Of a stretch of 64,000 bases of DNA, positions 1 through 8,887 are shown in pieces (position 1 is the first letter of the stretch; every line of letters begins with the position of its first letter). A model generated the notes under the pieces. The model saw nothing but the letters and a program-made list of their open reading frames with translations, did no database searches and had not been told where the DNA came from. The translations under genes and the position numbers were made by a program. The stretch comes from Dyadobacter diqingensis (GTDB lineage Bacteria; Bacteroidota; Bacteroidia; Cytophagales; Spirosomataceae), in contig NZ_JAMXKF010000008.1 in NCBI RefSeq assembly GCF_024220585.1, positions 1 through 64,000 on the forward strand. Direction: 5' to 3'.

Positions 1-484
1 AGTCCTACATTTATTTTTAAGATGCAAGCCTCAATGCAAAGTATTTTCAAAAAAAGTTGAACAAAATGGGTAAGTCGCTGAAAGTCAAATTTATTAAAGT
101 GAAACTTTTTCTAAACTTTTTTGGAGAAACCATTTTAAAACCTGGCTTCTGGCGAAAATCGGTATTTCAGTGGTCCTGATGGTGCTCAGCAAATCGTTGT
201 ATGGTTCATTAGGGAGCAGATCAGGGTCAGCCCGGATGGTGTGCCTGTTTTAAGACTATAAGTTATCGTTGGCGACGAGGTGGATTTGTCTGTTTGAAAA
301 CCTGGCGTGCTTGTGTTTGCTTCTATATATAGGTGTACTTATACATAGAAGAAGATATAGATTAACTAAAAAGGTTTTCCCTCCCCACGACTGGAGAGGG
401 AAAACACGGGTTGGTTCTACGAAGTGCTGGAATGCGACTACTCTATTAATAGGAATAGTATTTGATTGTTTCCAGCTCAGCCTC
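1..484. other. left-edge stretch without a convincing gene
   Basis: AT-rich start, then mixed sequence. The only in-frame possibility I see on the + strand is a 37-codon ORF from an ATG at 66 to a TGA at 177-179, rich in Lys, Phe and Leu, which I cannot assign. A longer open frame from a TTG at 269 runs antisense into the phosphoesterase gene and looks like a shadow. On the minus strand this is the region downstream of the phosphoesterase stop. Confidence 0.3.
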
Positions 485-3400
485 TTATTTGACGCGGAAC
501 ATCCTGTGGTTATAAACAGATCCGTCCTTGAGAACGATTTTCAGAATGTATATACCCGAGGAGATGTTTTTCACATTTACAATCCCCGACATTACCGGAC
601 CGGAATTATAAACTTCCGTACCGGCATTATTTATCATCGTGACGCTTTTGACCTGTTTCCAGTCCGTCACTTTCAGACTGATGTTATCCTCAACTGGATT
701 AGGGTATACAACAATTTCGAACCTGGGATTAATCTGAATACTTACAATCCGGCTGTATGCAAAGGTTCCGTCGCGGTCAATCATCTTCAGGCGGTAGTAA
801 TTGTCCCCTGATTTCGGCTGACGATCAAGATAAGAATAGGTCTGAGATACTTTGCTTTCTCCTTTCGCCGTAACATTTCCCAGGGTCAACCAGCTGGTCG
901 CATCATCGCTCCGTTGTATTTCAAACCGGTCACTATTGGTTTCTGAGGTTGTTGACCAGTTCAATAAAGCTCCTGCTTCGGATTTGGTAGCTGTAAATGC
1001 AAGCAGATTGACAGGGAGAGGAGGGCCGACAAATACGCGGAAGGTATCAACGAGATAGCCATGTCCATCAACAACATAATAATTGATGTTCTGAGTAGGA
1101 CTAAAAGTACGTTCCCGTAAACCTGTTGAAAGTACATTTTCCGTAGCGGCAGTACGCAAAGGGTTCGGTGCCTGAGAAGAATACCAGACGTAATCCCCAA
1201 CCCAGGAAGCTTTAAGTGTTAACTGATCCCCAGCCTGAATGTTGTATGATTTTGTTTTGTTTACGTCCTTCATGACCACGAAAGAATCTGCGATGACGAA
1301 ATTAGGTGATACGTCTGACTCCTTTATGAACTTTACATCGAGGCGATTTTCCTGAAACAGAAGTTCAATAGACCCACCTTTGACATGGTAAAAATCAGTA
1401 GTATTATCACCAGTCACGTTATCCATACGAGGTGATGTGTCAAAAGGAGGAGTGGTAATGCTTGGGTGTTTGACTTTGGCCGGATCATCATAACCGGAGT
1501 CATTAATGTAAACATTTGTACCGTTGTTGTTCACATTACCAAAAAATCCTCTTCCCGCCGAACCGGACAATAGATAGGAATAAGCCGTTTCATTGTTTGA
1601 TTTTATATAAGGAGGAGAGGCCGGATATCGTCCCAGATTACTTCCCGCCAGATACGAATCGGTGGTACGGGCGGCATTTCCGCTTTTCCTGATCATACCT
1701 GCCCGTAAATAAGCATGTGAATGGGAAACAAGTAAAGCGTCGACATGGTACTCCGGTTTTTCCAAAATAGGCATCAGCTTTTCCCTAACTCGGGTCAAAT
1801 CTTTTTCATCAGGAAAATGCCCGATGGTAGAAAAGGGAGGCAGGTGGAAGGTCACGATTGTCCATTTTTTTGTGTTCGTGCTTAAATCCTTAACCAGCCA
1901 TTTGACCTGCGGTAGCGAATCGATAGGGGTATTGAAATTATAATCCAGCGCAATGGAATTTTTGCTGAAAATTTCCTTGATGCTTAAAAATGTTTCAAGC
2001 CAATTATCGGCAATGTTATCTTTTTCAATCAGTGGCGGATTTAAAACCACAAAATGGACATCACCCTGGTTGAAAGAATAATACCCCTTTTTATTAAACG
2101 TTGGCTGTCCTCCAATTTGGGCACTGTCGGGATATGAAAAGGTTGAAAAACTGGCGGCTGTTTGTTTATGATAAGCTTTCCTGACAAAATAAGTATTGCC
2201 ATCACTGTGTAAATAACTTGGATCAGGATCATAGTCATGATTTCCGATAACAGTCCAGGAAGGCATATGCGAAAGCAGCTGTTTGTCATTGGGTCTGTTA
2301 TAGAATTTAAAAATGGTCGTGTCCAGCGCCTGTTGAAGCCCCTCATATGGGGAAGTATTTGAGTTGTCACCCAGAAATACAATGCCATCCACGTACGGAT
2401 TATTTCTGGAATTAAGATAGGCCAGATATGCATCACGTACTTTGAAGGGCCGCGGATTTAGATAATTCCCTGCTCCCGAATCTCCCAGCAGCCAGAAACG
2501 CAACGGGTGACTGGTATCCGTCGGCAGCGTCTGGAAATAGTTTACAGCGGAGTTATACTGTAAAAGCTGGAAATTGTTTCCGGTACCGTAGCCCACACTG
2601 TAATAATACTTGGTATCTGGCGTAAGATTTTTCAAAGTAACAACGTGCAGAAGATCGCTTTGGGATACCGCCACTTCTGTGTAACCCGAGCTCAGGTTTG
2701 AATTTGTGCTGTAACGAACAGTGGCTGTGGTAGCAAGATTGGTATACCATTGTACTGTCATGCGGTTATGAGAAGCGAGTTGCAGGTACGGATATCTGGT
2801 GAGATATAGTGAAGTCGAGCTTCCTTCCAACTGAAGATCAAAAAGAATATCCCCGCTGGTTTCACCCGTTTGGTGGACTTCTGCGGCAACGAGGTTATTC
2901 CCATTCTGAAAAAGAGATGAGCTCAGCAACGTATCGATGGTCAGAGAATCTCCTGCTGCGCGGGTGAAAGGATCATTTGGATTGGCGTTCATGTTTTTAC
3001 GCTTAACCTCCACCCCATTTACATAAATGACAATACCATCATCCAGATAAGCACGTAAACGATAACTGTTGTTTGCAGCTGCATTTGTAATGTTTACCGT
3101 TTTTCGGAAATAGAAAGCCGGATAATTCGGAGTCGTATTATTGGGACCTCGCTGAAGAAGGGTATTATAAAAATGGGGTCCAAAACCAAAAGGAGCATTT
3201 CCACTTTTCCAGGAGGCATCGTCAAAAGCGGAAGTTTTCCAGTTTGAGGCCGGTGTCGTATTACTTTCCGTAGCATACTTCCAGCCTGATTGATATGCAA
3301 TAACCATTGATGACGGTGTACTCGCGGTTGTTCCTTCGAGTTGCAGATCAAAAAGAATATCCCCGCTGGTTTCACCGGTTTGGTGCACTTCCGCAGAAAT

Positions 3401-4438
3401 AAGATTATTCCCGTTCTGAAAAAGCGAAGTGCTCAGCAATGTGTCAATGGTGAGCGAGTCCCCTGCCGCACGCGTGTAAGGGTCATTCACATTGGCATTC
3501 ATATTTTTCCGTTTCACCTCTACGCCATTGACATAGATTACGATACCATCGTCCAGGTATGCACGTAACCGTATGTTGCTATATGCTGCCGTGCTGACAA
3601 TGTTTATCGTTTTTCGGAAATAGAAAGCAGGATAATTTGGTGTCGTATTATTGGGACCTCGTTGCAGAAGGGTATTGTAAAAATGTGCCCCGAAAGCAAA
3701 TGGCGCATTTCCACTTTTCCAGGAAGCATCATCAAAACCCGAATTTTTCCAGGTAGATGCCGGGGCAGTATTACTCTCGGGAGCATATTTCCAACCGGAT
3801 TGATATGGAATAAGCATCGAAGTTTGCGAAGGTACTGGCGTCCCTTCCAATTGCAGGTTAAAAAGAATATCCCCGCTGGTTTCACCTGTTTGATGTACTT
3901 CTGCGGCAATGAGGTTATTTCCATTCTGAAAAAGCGATATGTTCAACAATGTATCGATTGTCAGTGAATCGCCCGCTGCACGCGTGTAAGGGTCATTTAC
4001 ATTGGCGTTCATATTTTTCCGTTTTACTTCTACACCATTGACATAAATTACGATACCATCATCCAGATATGCACGTAACCGAATGCTGCTATACGCCCCG
4101 GTGCTGGCAATGTTCACGGTTTTTCTAAAATAAAAAGCAGGATAATTAGGCGTGGTATTATTAGGGCCCCTTTCAAGCAGGGTACTATATACATGGCTTC
4201 CAAAAGCAAAAGGCGCGTTTCCGCTCTTCCAAGAGGCATCGTCAAAACCGGAAGTCTTCCAGGTTGCTGCCGGAGCAGTATTACTTTCAGGAGCATATTT
4301 CCAGTTTGAATTGTAGGGGATAAGAACTTGTGCGTAACTCTCTGAAATGGGGAGAGTTAAAAGTAGTACTAATACTAGTAGACTGTGGGAAGTAGTTTTA
4401 CTTGGCAAGTCACTTTGAGGGGTAAGTGTATTTCTCAT
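485..4438 (-). CDS. secreted metallophosphoesterase with three tandem N-terminal modules and a T9SS C-terminal signal
   Basis: 1317 residues. A signal peptide (about 1-37, ending SYAQ) is followed by three near-identical 170-residue modules (about 38-207, 208-377, 378-547), each with the pattern PAFYFRKT ... YLDDGIVIYVNGVEVKRKN ... GDILF. A fibronectin-like domain of the purple-acid-phosphatase kind comes next (about 548-640), then a calcineurin-like metallophosphoesterase domain with the metal motifs GDSGAGN, GDN, GNHD and SHSHAY. The last 75 residues (VYPNPVEDN ... SSGIYILKI) match the T9SS type A sorting domain. The family hydrolyses phosphoesters; the substrate is unknown. The modules look like galactose-binding or jelly-roll folds and may bind carbohydrate, which is inference. 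It is read alone, with 430 bp upstream before the next intact gene. Confidence 0.9.
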   Translation of the reverse strand: MRNTLTPQSDLPSKTTSHSLLVLVLLLTLPISESYAQVLIPYNSNWKYAPESNTAPAATWKTSGFDDASWKSGNAPFAFGSHVYSTLLERGPNNTTPNYPAFYFRKTVNIASTGAYSSIRLRAYLDDGIVIYVNGVEVKRKNMNANVNDPYTRAAGDSLTIDTLLNISLFQNGNNLIAAEVHQTGETSGDILFNLQLEGTPVPSQTSMLIPYQSGWKYAPESNTAPASTWKNSGFDDASWKSGNAPFAFGAHFYNTLLQRGPNNTTPNYPAFYFRKTINIVSTAAYSNIRLRAYLDDGIVIYVNGVEVKRKNMNANVNDPYTRAAGDSLTIDTLLSTSLFQNGNNLISAEVHQTGETSGDILFDLQLEGTTASTPSSMVIAYQSGWKYATESNTTPASNWKTSAFDDASWKSGNAPFGFGPHFYNTLLQRGPNNTTPNYPAFYFRKTVNITNAAANNSYRLRAYLDDGIVIYVNGVEVKRKNMNANPNDPFTRAAGDSLTIDTLLSSSLFQNGNNLVAAEVHQTGETSGDILFDLQLEGSSTSLYLTRYPYLQLASHNRMTVQWYTNLATTATVRYSTNSNLSSGYTEVAVSQSDLLHVVTLKNLTPDTKYYYSVGYGTGNNFQLLQYNSAVNYFQTLPTDTSHPLRFWLLGDSGAGNYLNPRPFKVRDAYLAYLNSRNNPYVDGIVFLGDNSNTSPYEGLQQALDTTIFKFYNRPNDKQLLSHMPSWTVIGNHDYDPDPSYLHSDGNTYFVRKAYHKQTAASFSTFSYPDSAQIGGQPTFNKKGYYSFNQGDVHFVVLNPPLIEKDNIADNWLETFLSIKEIFSKNSIALDYNFNTPIDSLPQVKWLVKDLSTNTKKWTIVTFHLPPFSTIGHFPDEKDLTRVREKLMPILEKPEYHVDALLVSHSHAYLRAGMIRKSGNAARTTDSYLAGSNLGRYPASPPYIKSNNETAYSYLLSGSAGRGFFGNVNNNGTNVYINDSGYDDPAKVKHPSITTPPFDTSPRMDNVTGDNTTDFYHVKGGSIELLFQENRLDVKFIKESDVSPNFVIADSFVVMKDVNKTKSYNIQAGDQLTLKASWVGDYVWYSSQAPNPLRTAATENVLSTGLRERTFSPTQNINYYVVDGHGYLVDTFRVFVGPPLPVNLLAFTATKSEAGALLNWSTTSETNSDRFEIQRSDDATSWLTLGNVTAKGESKVSQTYSYLDRQPKSGDNYYRLKMIDRDGTFAYSRIVSIQINPRFEIVVYPNPVEDNISLKVTDWKQVKSVTMINNAGTEVYNSGPVMSGIVNVKNISSGIYILKIVLKDGSVYNHRMFRVK
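2798..4327 (-). repeat. three tandem 510-bp coding repeats
   Basis: Unit boundaries are roughly 3818-4327, 3308-3817 and 2798-3307. The period is exactly 510 bp: the string ccccgctggtttcacc recurs at 2851, 3361 and 3871. The three copies differ mainly at synonymous positions, so the protein modules are being kept alike or duplicated recently. Confidence 0.9.
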
Positions 4439-4711
4439 AACTTATTGAAATTTAGTGAATTCCAATACTAAAATAAGTTTTTTTCATGGAATAATAATGA
4501 AAAATAAAAACATTATTATATCTATATAACGACGGGAAAAATTGGAGAAAAATCATTTTAAAACCAGGAGTTCAACAGGATAAAATGCCACCGACAGGCA
4601 CATTTTATTGCAGTCTGGAAATTGATTAAAATCGTAAAAACCGATAGCCGGAAATATGGTAAATCACAACATATTTCAAGTTATTGGTTTTATAATAAGG
4701 TTAGGGAAAAG

Positions 4712-4828
4712 CTACATTCCCCTAAAGTACTCAATCACATGCATCATCAAAGCGTTTCTTGCGTAGGGAATTGCGGATGAAGTATTTACTGAAACCTCAA
4801 AAGAGGTGAATACGGTCACTAAAGGAGT
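4712..4828 (-). pseudogene. 3' relic of a paralogue of the conserved gene at 12452-12805
   Basis: On the minus strand an open stretch of 38 codons, with an upstream in-frame stop at 4829-4831 and no start, ends in ALMMHVIEYFRGM and a TAG. The intact gene at 12452-12805 ends in ALLKMHVIEYFRGM, and the 3' DNA is clearly alike, including an 18-bp identical block around tactcaatcacatgcatc. Only the last ~15 codons still align, so this is a truncated copy. The flanking DNA (4439-4711 and 4829-4867) is AT-rich and I see no other gene in it. Confidence 0.65.
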
Positions 4829-4867
4829 TTATTAGCCGCGTTGCATAAATGAATAACTTCAATTCCT

Positions 4868-6388
4868 TTACCACCAAACCTGCCCATTTTTATAGCTAAA
4901 AATTCGGCTATTTCTTAGATCATGTGGCGAAATTAGACGTAAGAGGGCATTTTTCGGGACGTTATAAAAAACGAGATTTTTCCCGGGTATTTTCTTTACT
5001 TCACTATGTAATACCCACGAACCATCCCAGTAAAATAGTTTATAGGTTACATTATCTAGGGGTTTGCTTGTGTTGATTCCAGACATTAAATTTTCCATTC
5101 GTTGGTAAAATACCTCCTTGGAAATGTTTAGCCCATATAAACCTAAGCCATCCGATACCAGCGATCTCGTATTTCCGATAGTAATATTCTCAAGAGAACT
5201 CATATTCGGTTTAAGGCTAAAGATGATTCCACTTCGGATAAAAAAAGGGTAACCAAGCAATTTAACACCCTTCTCGCTATCAAAAGAGGTTGGAATGTAC
5301 AATATGTTTTCAACCATTTTATCAAAAAAGTAATACCCCAATTTTCTAGGTGTTCCACAAACAGGTTGCCATTGGCCATTAGAGAAGACAGAGAGGTAAA
5401 CAATATTGGGAGCAGATCGATTACCAATATAAACTTTTACGGTTTTAGTTGATAGATATTGATCTGTAACATCAATTGCTCTATCAAAACGCAGGTGGAC
5501 AGGAATGTCATTCACATTCGTTATCAGATTTGATAGGGCCAAGGGGTTCATTGAGAAAGTTTTTCTAAATATTTTTGCTGGAAAGCGCATAACGGTCTTG
5601 TAAACCTTAAATGGGTTGTAATTTGGAGGTGAGGCTTCGAAACCCAAAAAAGGTACCGTTTTCCTGGTTTTGAGGATCAAAGTGTTCCAGGCGTGTCCTC
5701 CACCATTTGAATTTCCCCAGGAAGTTATAAAATCTATTGTTGTGGGAATCCCCATCGCCCGTAAAGGATAAGTGATTGTATTAGTCATGGCCCAACAATC
5801 CCCGCTTTTCCGAGTAATTAATTGTTGCCAATTGTTAAATTCTGCCGGTGATTCCGAATTGGTGTATTTAAAGTGATCAATTAAATCATTATTAATGTTT
5901 GTAACGGCATAGAAAGCTTGCTCTTCAAAGGTTTTTAAGTTGAATAAGTCACCACTGATCGAATTATATCTATCTAAACATTGTTTCCTCCAATCGGATA
6001 AACCTTCGTATTCCAGACGGTAGGGAAGAATATACTCGAGAAAGGCTGTTTGACTGATATTGCCTTTAATAAGATTTAACCTTGATACTTTCAAACTGGC
6101 ATCTATATTGGAAATTAGGTAATCGGCATTGATATGCTCCAGATCCAATCTCATGGAGTCTGTTTTCGAATCGTATGTGCCTAGTCCTTTCATATTTTCA
6201 ATAAGAAAAATGGATGCAATGTAGCCAATCGTATCATCTTTGGTCTTATAGTGATTTATTACCCTCTTTAACTCCTCTTTATTGTTTTTGGCTTGCTGGA
6301 AAGATTTTTCCATCGCGGAATCCATCTTACTACATGATAGGAAAACCCCTAAACCAAATAAAAAGCATACGAATGAAAGCTTTATCAT
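4868..6388 (-). CDS. lipoprotein with a transglutaminase-like domain
   Basis: 506 residues. The N-terminus is a lipoprotein signal with lipobox FLSC (Cys19). The central part shows a transglutaminase/papain-like core: KSGDCWAMTN with Cys198, and GGGHAWNTL with His232; I cannot fix the third catalytic acid with confidence. Bacterial proteins of this fold act as peptidases, amidases or cross-linkers, and here the place of action would be the periplasmic or outer-membrane surface. The gene starts 10 bp after the stop of the O-antigen-ligase-like gene, so the two are probably one operon. The C-terminal ~250 residues resemble no domain I recognise. The substrate is unknown. Confidence 0.75.
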   Translation of the reverse strand: MIKLSFVCFLFGLGVFLSCSKMDSAMEKSFQQAKNNKEELKRVINHYKTKDDTIGYIASIFLIENMKGLGTYDSKTDSMRLDLEHINADYLISNIDASLKVSRLNLIKGNISQTAFLEYILPYRLEYEGLSDWRKQCLDRYNSISGDLFNLKTFEEQAFYAVTNINNDLIDHFKYTNSESPAEFNNWQQLITRKSGDCWAMTNTITYPLRAMGIPTTIDFITSWGNSNGGGHAWNTLILKTRKTVPFLGFEASPPNYNPFKVYKTVMRFPAKIFRKTFSMNPLALSNLITNVNDIPVHLRFDRAIDVTDQYLSTKTVKVYIGNRSAPNIVYLSVFSNGQWQPVCGTPRKLGYYFFDKMVENILYIPTSFDSEKGVKLLGYPFFIRSGIIFSLKPNMSSLENITIGNTRSLVSDGLGLYGLNISKEVFYQRMENLMSGINTSKPLDNVTYKLFYWDGSWVLHSEVKKIPGKNLVFYNVPKNALLRLISPHDLRNSRIFSYKNGQVWW

Positions 6389-6398
6389 TGCAAAAATG

Positions 6399-8180
6399 TT
6401 ACGGATTGTTCTTTTTTGGAATCGTCATTAAAGACTCCTCCGCCATCTGTTTATAGAAATTAACTTGATTGGATGGTACTTTAACTGGATATAATATAAT
6501 TGTTTTGGCGACGATTGAGGCTTCCTGGATTTTTCCTTGCTCCTGATACATAACCATTAACAGATACTTTGGAAGAAATAGTGATGGTACCATATTTGCG
6601 GCTCTTAAATAGCTGGATTCCGCTTTATCAAACTTATTAAGTAACTTATAATTATTGCCCAAATAAACATAGAGATTAGTGTGGGAAATCCTTTTTGAAG
6701 CATCTTCTAATAAAAGTATACTTTTATCAACTTCACCAAAAATCAATTGCTCGGAACCGAAGTTAAACAGAAAACCTCCATTTGTTTTTAACTGGGGATA
6801 ACATGTGTCATATAAAGGCTTAGCGTCCTTAAATCCGTTTATCGCCGATATATGAGCAGCTTGTCTCCACAAAATCAGTGCCGATATTCTTTTGTATTCA
6901 TTTACACCAATTATTAGGGCTGTAACTAAAAAGAGTATCGTTAGTATTCGAATCCATGTAGTAGAGAGGGTTATTCTTAGCTTTTGTATCTCGGAGAAAT
7001 TGGTGGAAATGATAGCGATAAAAAAGATGATGTTTAGAAAAACAGAGGTAGTTCGAAGTGGATAACTAAATAAACAACATATCAAAATACTATATATCGA
7101 AGCACGGGCGCCCGAAGTCGGAAATATGTCCGTGTTATAAATCTGATCTTTTCGTAAAAGCATTACTATAATGACAGTTGTCAAAATCAAGCCCCCAAGA
7201 CCGAGCTCAACACCAATCTGCAAAAACTCATTAAAGGCAAAAAAAGTGTCATCGGCTAATAACTGTGTAGAGAGTTGAGGTTGATTATCAATCATGTAAT
7301 CGGATTGATAATTATTGTAAATGTCTTTAAACCTTTGGATACCAATGCCCAGAAAATTGCCGGGACCTAACATGGTAAGGCTTGTTCGGTAAATTAGAAG
7401 TCGACCCTTTACAGAATTGGAATTTATAGAATAGGTCCAATAGATGACAACGATGGAAAGCGTAATAAACAGGAAAAGCACTCCTACCTTAGCATAGGCA
7501 GAGGTCAGGTTTTTACGGACTAAATGAGTCAGATGAAATCTACTATTTAATACGGCAAAAAAACCGACACAAACGCCTAGATACGCGAGTCGTGCATGGC
7601 TGATTACAATTAGGTACAAACCAATACATACCGTAACGGCAGAAATGAGACGGAAAATTTTATTGAACAAGCTCTTTCTCTCATTTTCAAAAAAGCAGAT
7701 TGAAAGAAGAAAGGGCAAAGTAGAGACCACATAGTTGGCATTCTCGCCTTTATTGATCCTTTCACCTACATACGAGGGGTTGTTTACAAAAGATATGTCA
7801 AAGATTTGGAATAGAAAAACAATGAGAACGGATACCGGGAAAAATTTTATTAGAAGCTTTGAGATCGAAGGGTGACTTTGTAATATGACGAACAATGTCA
7901 GCCACACCCATGACAACAAAACATAATGTTGATCAATTCGGTCATTCACGAAAGATTGCAGACTGATAATAATTACCAATACAAGCCCACATAAGGATAT
8001 TTTGTTTATTCTAATGACAGCATTGTTATTGCTTGACGCAGACTTAAATATGCTTATTGCCAGTAGAAAAATGGCGGTAAAAATTACAAAATGAGTATCA
8101 TACTCAACGAATCCATCTTTGTAGTGATGGATTAATAACAAATGAATAAAAAACAGGCCAAAAATAGAAATTCCGGCCAT
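6399..8180 (-). CDS. O-antigen ligase/polymerase-like membrane protein with C-terminal TPR
   Basis: About 593 residues from the ATG at 8180; an in-frame TTG at 8201 would add seven. Ten or more hydrophobic segments are followed by a soluble tail (from about residue 465) with TPR-like helices such as LYVYLGNNYKLLNKFDKAESSY-type units. The large periplasmic loop around the middle fits the Wzy/WaaL (O-antigen ligase) superfamily, which moves undecaprenyl-linked glycans to lipid A, protein or a growing chain. I see no other glycosyl-transfer genes beside it except a GDP-fucose synthase 10 kb away, so the acceptor is open. Coupled downstream to the transglutaminase-like lipoprotein. Confidence 0.8.
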   Translation of the reverse strand: MAGISIFGLFFIHLLLIHHYKDGFVEYDTHFVIFTAIFLLAISIFKSASSNNNAVIRINKISLCGLVLVIIISLQSFVNDRIDQHYVLLSWVWLTLFVILQSHPSISKLLIKFFPVSVLIVFLFQIFDISFVNNPSYVGERINKGENANYVVSTLPFLLSICFFENERKSLFNKIFRLISAVTVCIGLYLIVISHARLAYLGVCVGFFAVLNSRFHLTHLVRKNLTSAYAKVGVLFLFITLSIVVIYWTYSINSNSVKGRLLIYRTSLTMLGPGNFLGIGIQRFKDIYNNYQSDYMIDNQPQLSTQLLADDTFFAFNEFLQIGVELGLGGLILTTVIIVMLLRKDQIYNTDIFPTSGARASIYSILICCLFSYPLRTTSVFLNIIFFIAIISTNFSEIQKLRITLSTTWIRILTILFLVTALIIGVNEYKRISALILWRQAAHISAINGFKDAKPLYDTCYPQLKTNGGFLFNFGSEQLIFGEVDKSILLLEDASKRISHTNLYVYLGNNYKLLNKFDKAESSYLRAANMVPSLFLPKYLLMVMYQEQGKIQEASIVAKTIILYPVKVPSNQVNFYKQMAEESLMTIPKKNNP

Positions 8181-8280
8181 TAAATTTCGAAAAGCTTCCA
8201 ATTTTACGATAGACTACGTTCAAGGATATTTAAAACCGAATTGACCGGAAAAATGAGCGTACTTATTCAGCTTGAAACCA

Positions 8281-8738
8281 TCATTCTTTATAGTGTCCTG
8301 CAATAGTCATAAATGGGTTCTCTGTCGAAAGAATATTGCCTTTAATAACATTCTTTGACTTGTCATTCAGATTTCCTTCGATGTATAATCCCCCCCGATG
8401 GAACCGATGAGAAAGTAAAAGATAGCAAATTCCCCCTTACAGGCACTGTTCTCATAGATTACATGCTTACGAAGGTAATCACCAAATGATAACTTCCCTG
8501 GCATAGTAGTACTCCCTTGAAGGGACTGCGGAAAAGTTGGCTACCAAACTTGTTGGGCATTGGCTGTATAATAACAGTAAGAAGAAAAAAAATGGATGAT
8601 CTGACTGAACAATGTCCCTTCATACCTGCCATTATCAATTTTTTTCCGATCCCGTATCGTTAAAATAAAAATCCAAAGAGCTGTTACAACTATTGACAGA
8701 CATGGGGACATCGTTTTTAGCCATTCTATGATATCCAC
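8281..8738 (-). pseudogene. decayed small membrane-anchored gene with in-frame stop and poly-C frameshift
   Basis: A GTG at 8738 opens a 65-codon frame with one N-terminal membrane helix (LSIVVTALWIFILTI), ended by TAG at 8541-8543. The same frame then stays open for about 50 codons (PTFPQSLQGSTTMPGKLS ... FAIFYFLIGSIGG) up to a run of seven C on the + strand at 8390-8396. A one-base shift there restores a good frame (GLYIEGNLNDKSKN ... MTIAGHYKE) to TGA at 8281-8283. A run of eight A (near 8586-8592) is a second possible slip site. The best reading is one ~150-codon gene broken by a stop and a frameshift; slippage-based phase variation or sequencing error are alternatives. The GTG overlaps the end of the preceding 53-codon gene. 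Function unknown. Confidence 0.6.
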
Positions 8739-8887
8739 TTTGTCGTCAAAGATTTATCCATCATTGATGCACGTTCACACGGGCAATAGGTACATTTACG
8801 CCAAACATACCCCAGAGTTATGGAAAGAGCTATTAACAACCCAATGACTATTGTTCCCATGATTTGCAATGTCAGGCTGTCAATCAT
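8726..8887 (-). CDS. 53-residue membrane peptide with CxxCxC motif
   Basis: The ATG at 8887 overlaps the TGA of the upstream gene (ATGA), which suggests coupled translation. The product has one hydrophobic helix (about residues 9-28) followed by WRKCTYCPCER, three cysteines in a CxxCxC arrangement, then a short basic tail ending in a TAG at 8726. It overlaps the GTG start of the following decayed gene by 13 bp. I do not recognise a family. The tight overlap and the sensible single-helix topology support it being real, but it is short. Confidence 0.45.
   Translation of the reverse strand: MIDSLTLQIMGTIVIGLLIALSITLGYVWRKCTYCPCERASMMDKSLTTKWIS

Noticed and set aside
121..150. Short likeness between ggagaaaccattttaaaacc near 124 and a similar string near 4543
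   Set aside because: Only ~20 bp, AT-rich, with gaps; not enough to call a repeat bounding the phosphoesterase gene.
269..811. 180-codon frame on the + strand from a TTG
   Set aside because: Most of it is antisense to the C-terminal T9SS domain of the phosphoesterase, with no protein-like motif and a poor start.
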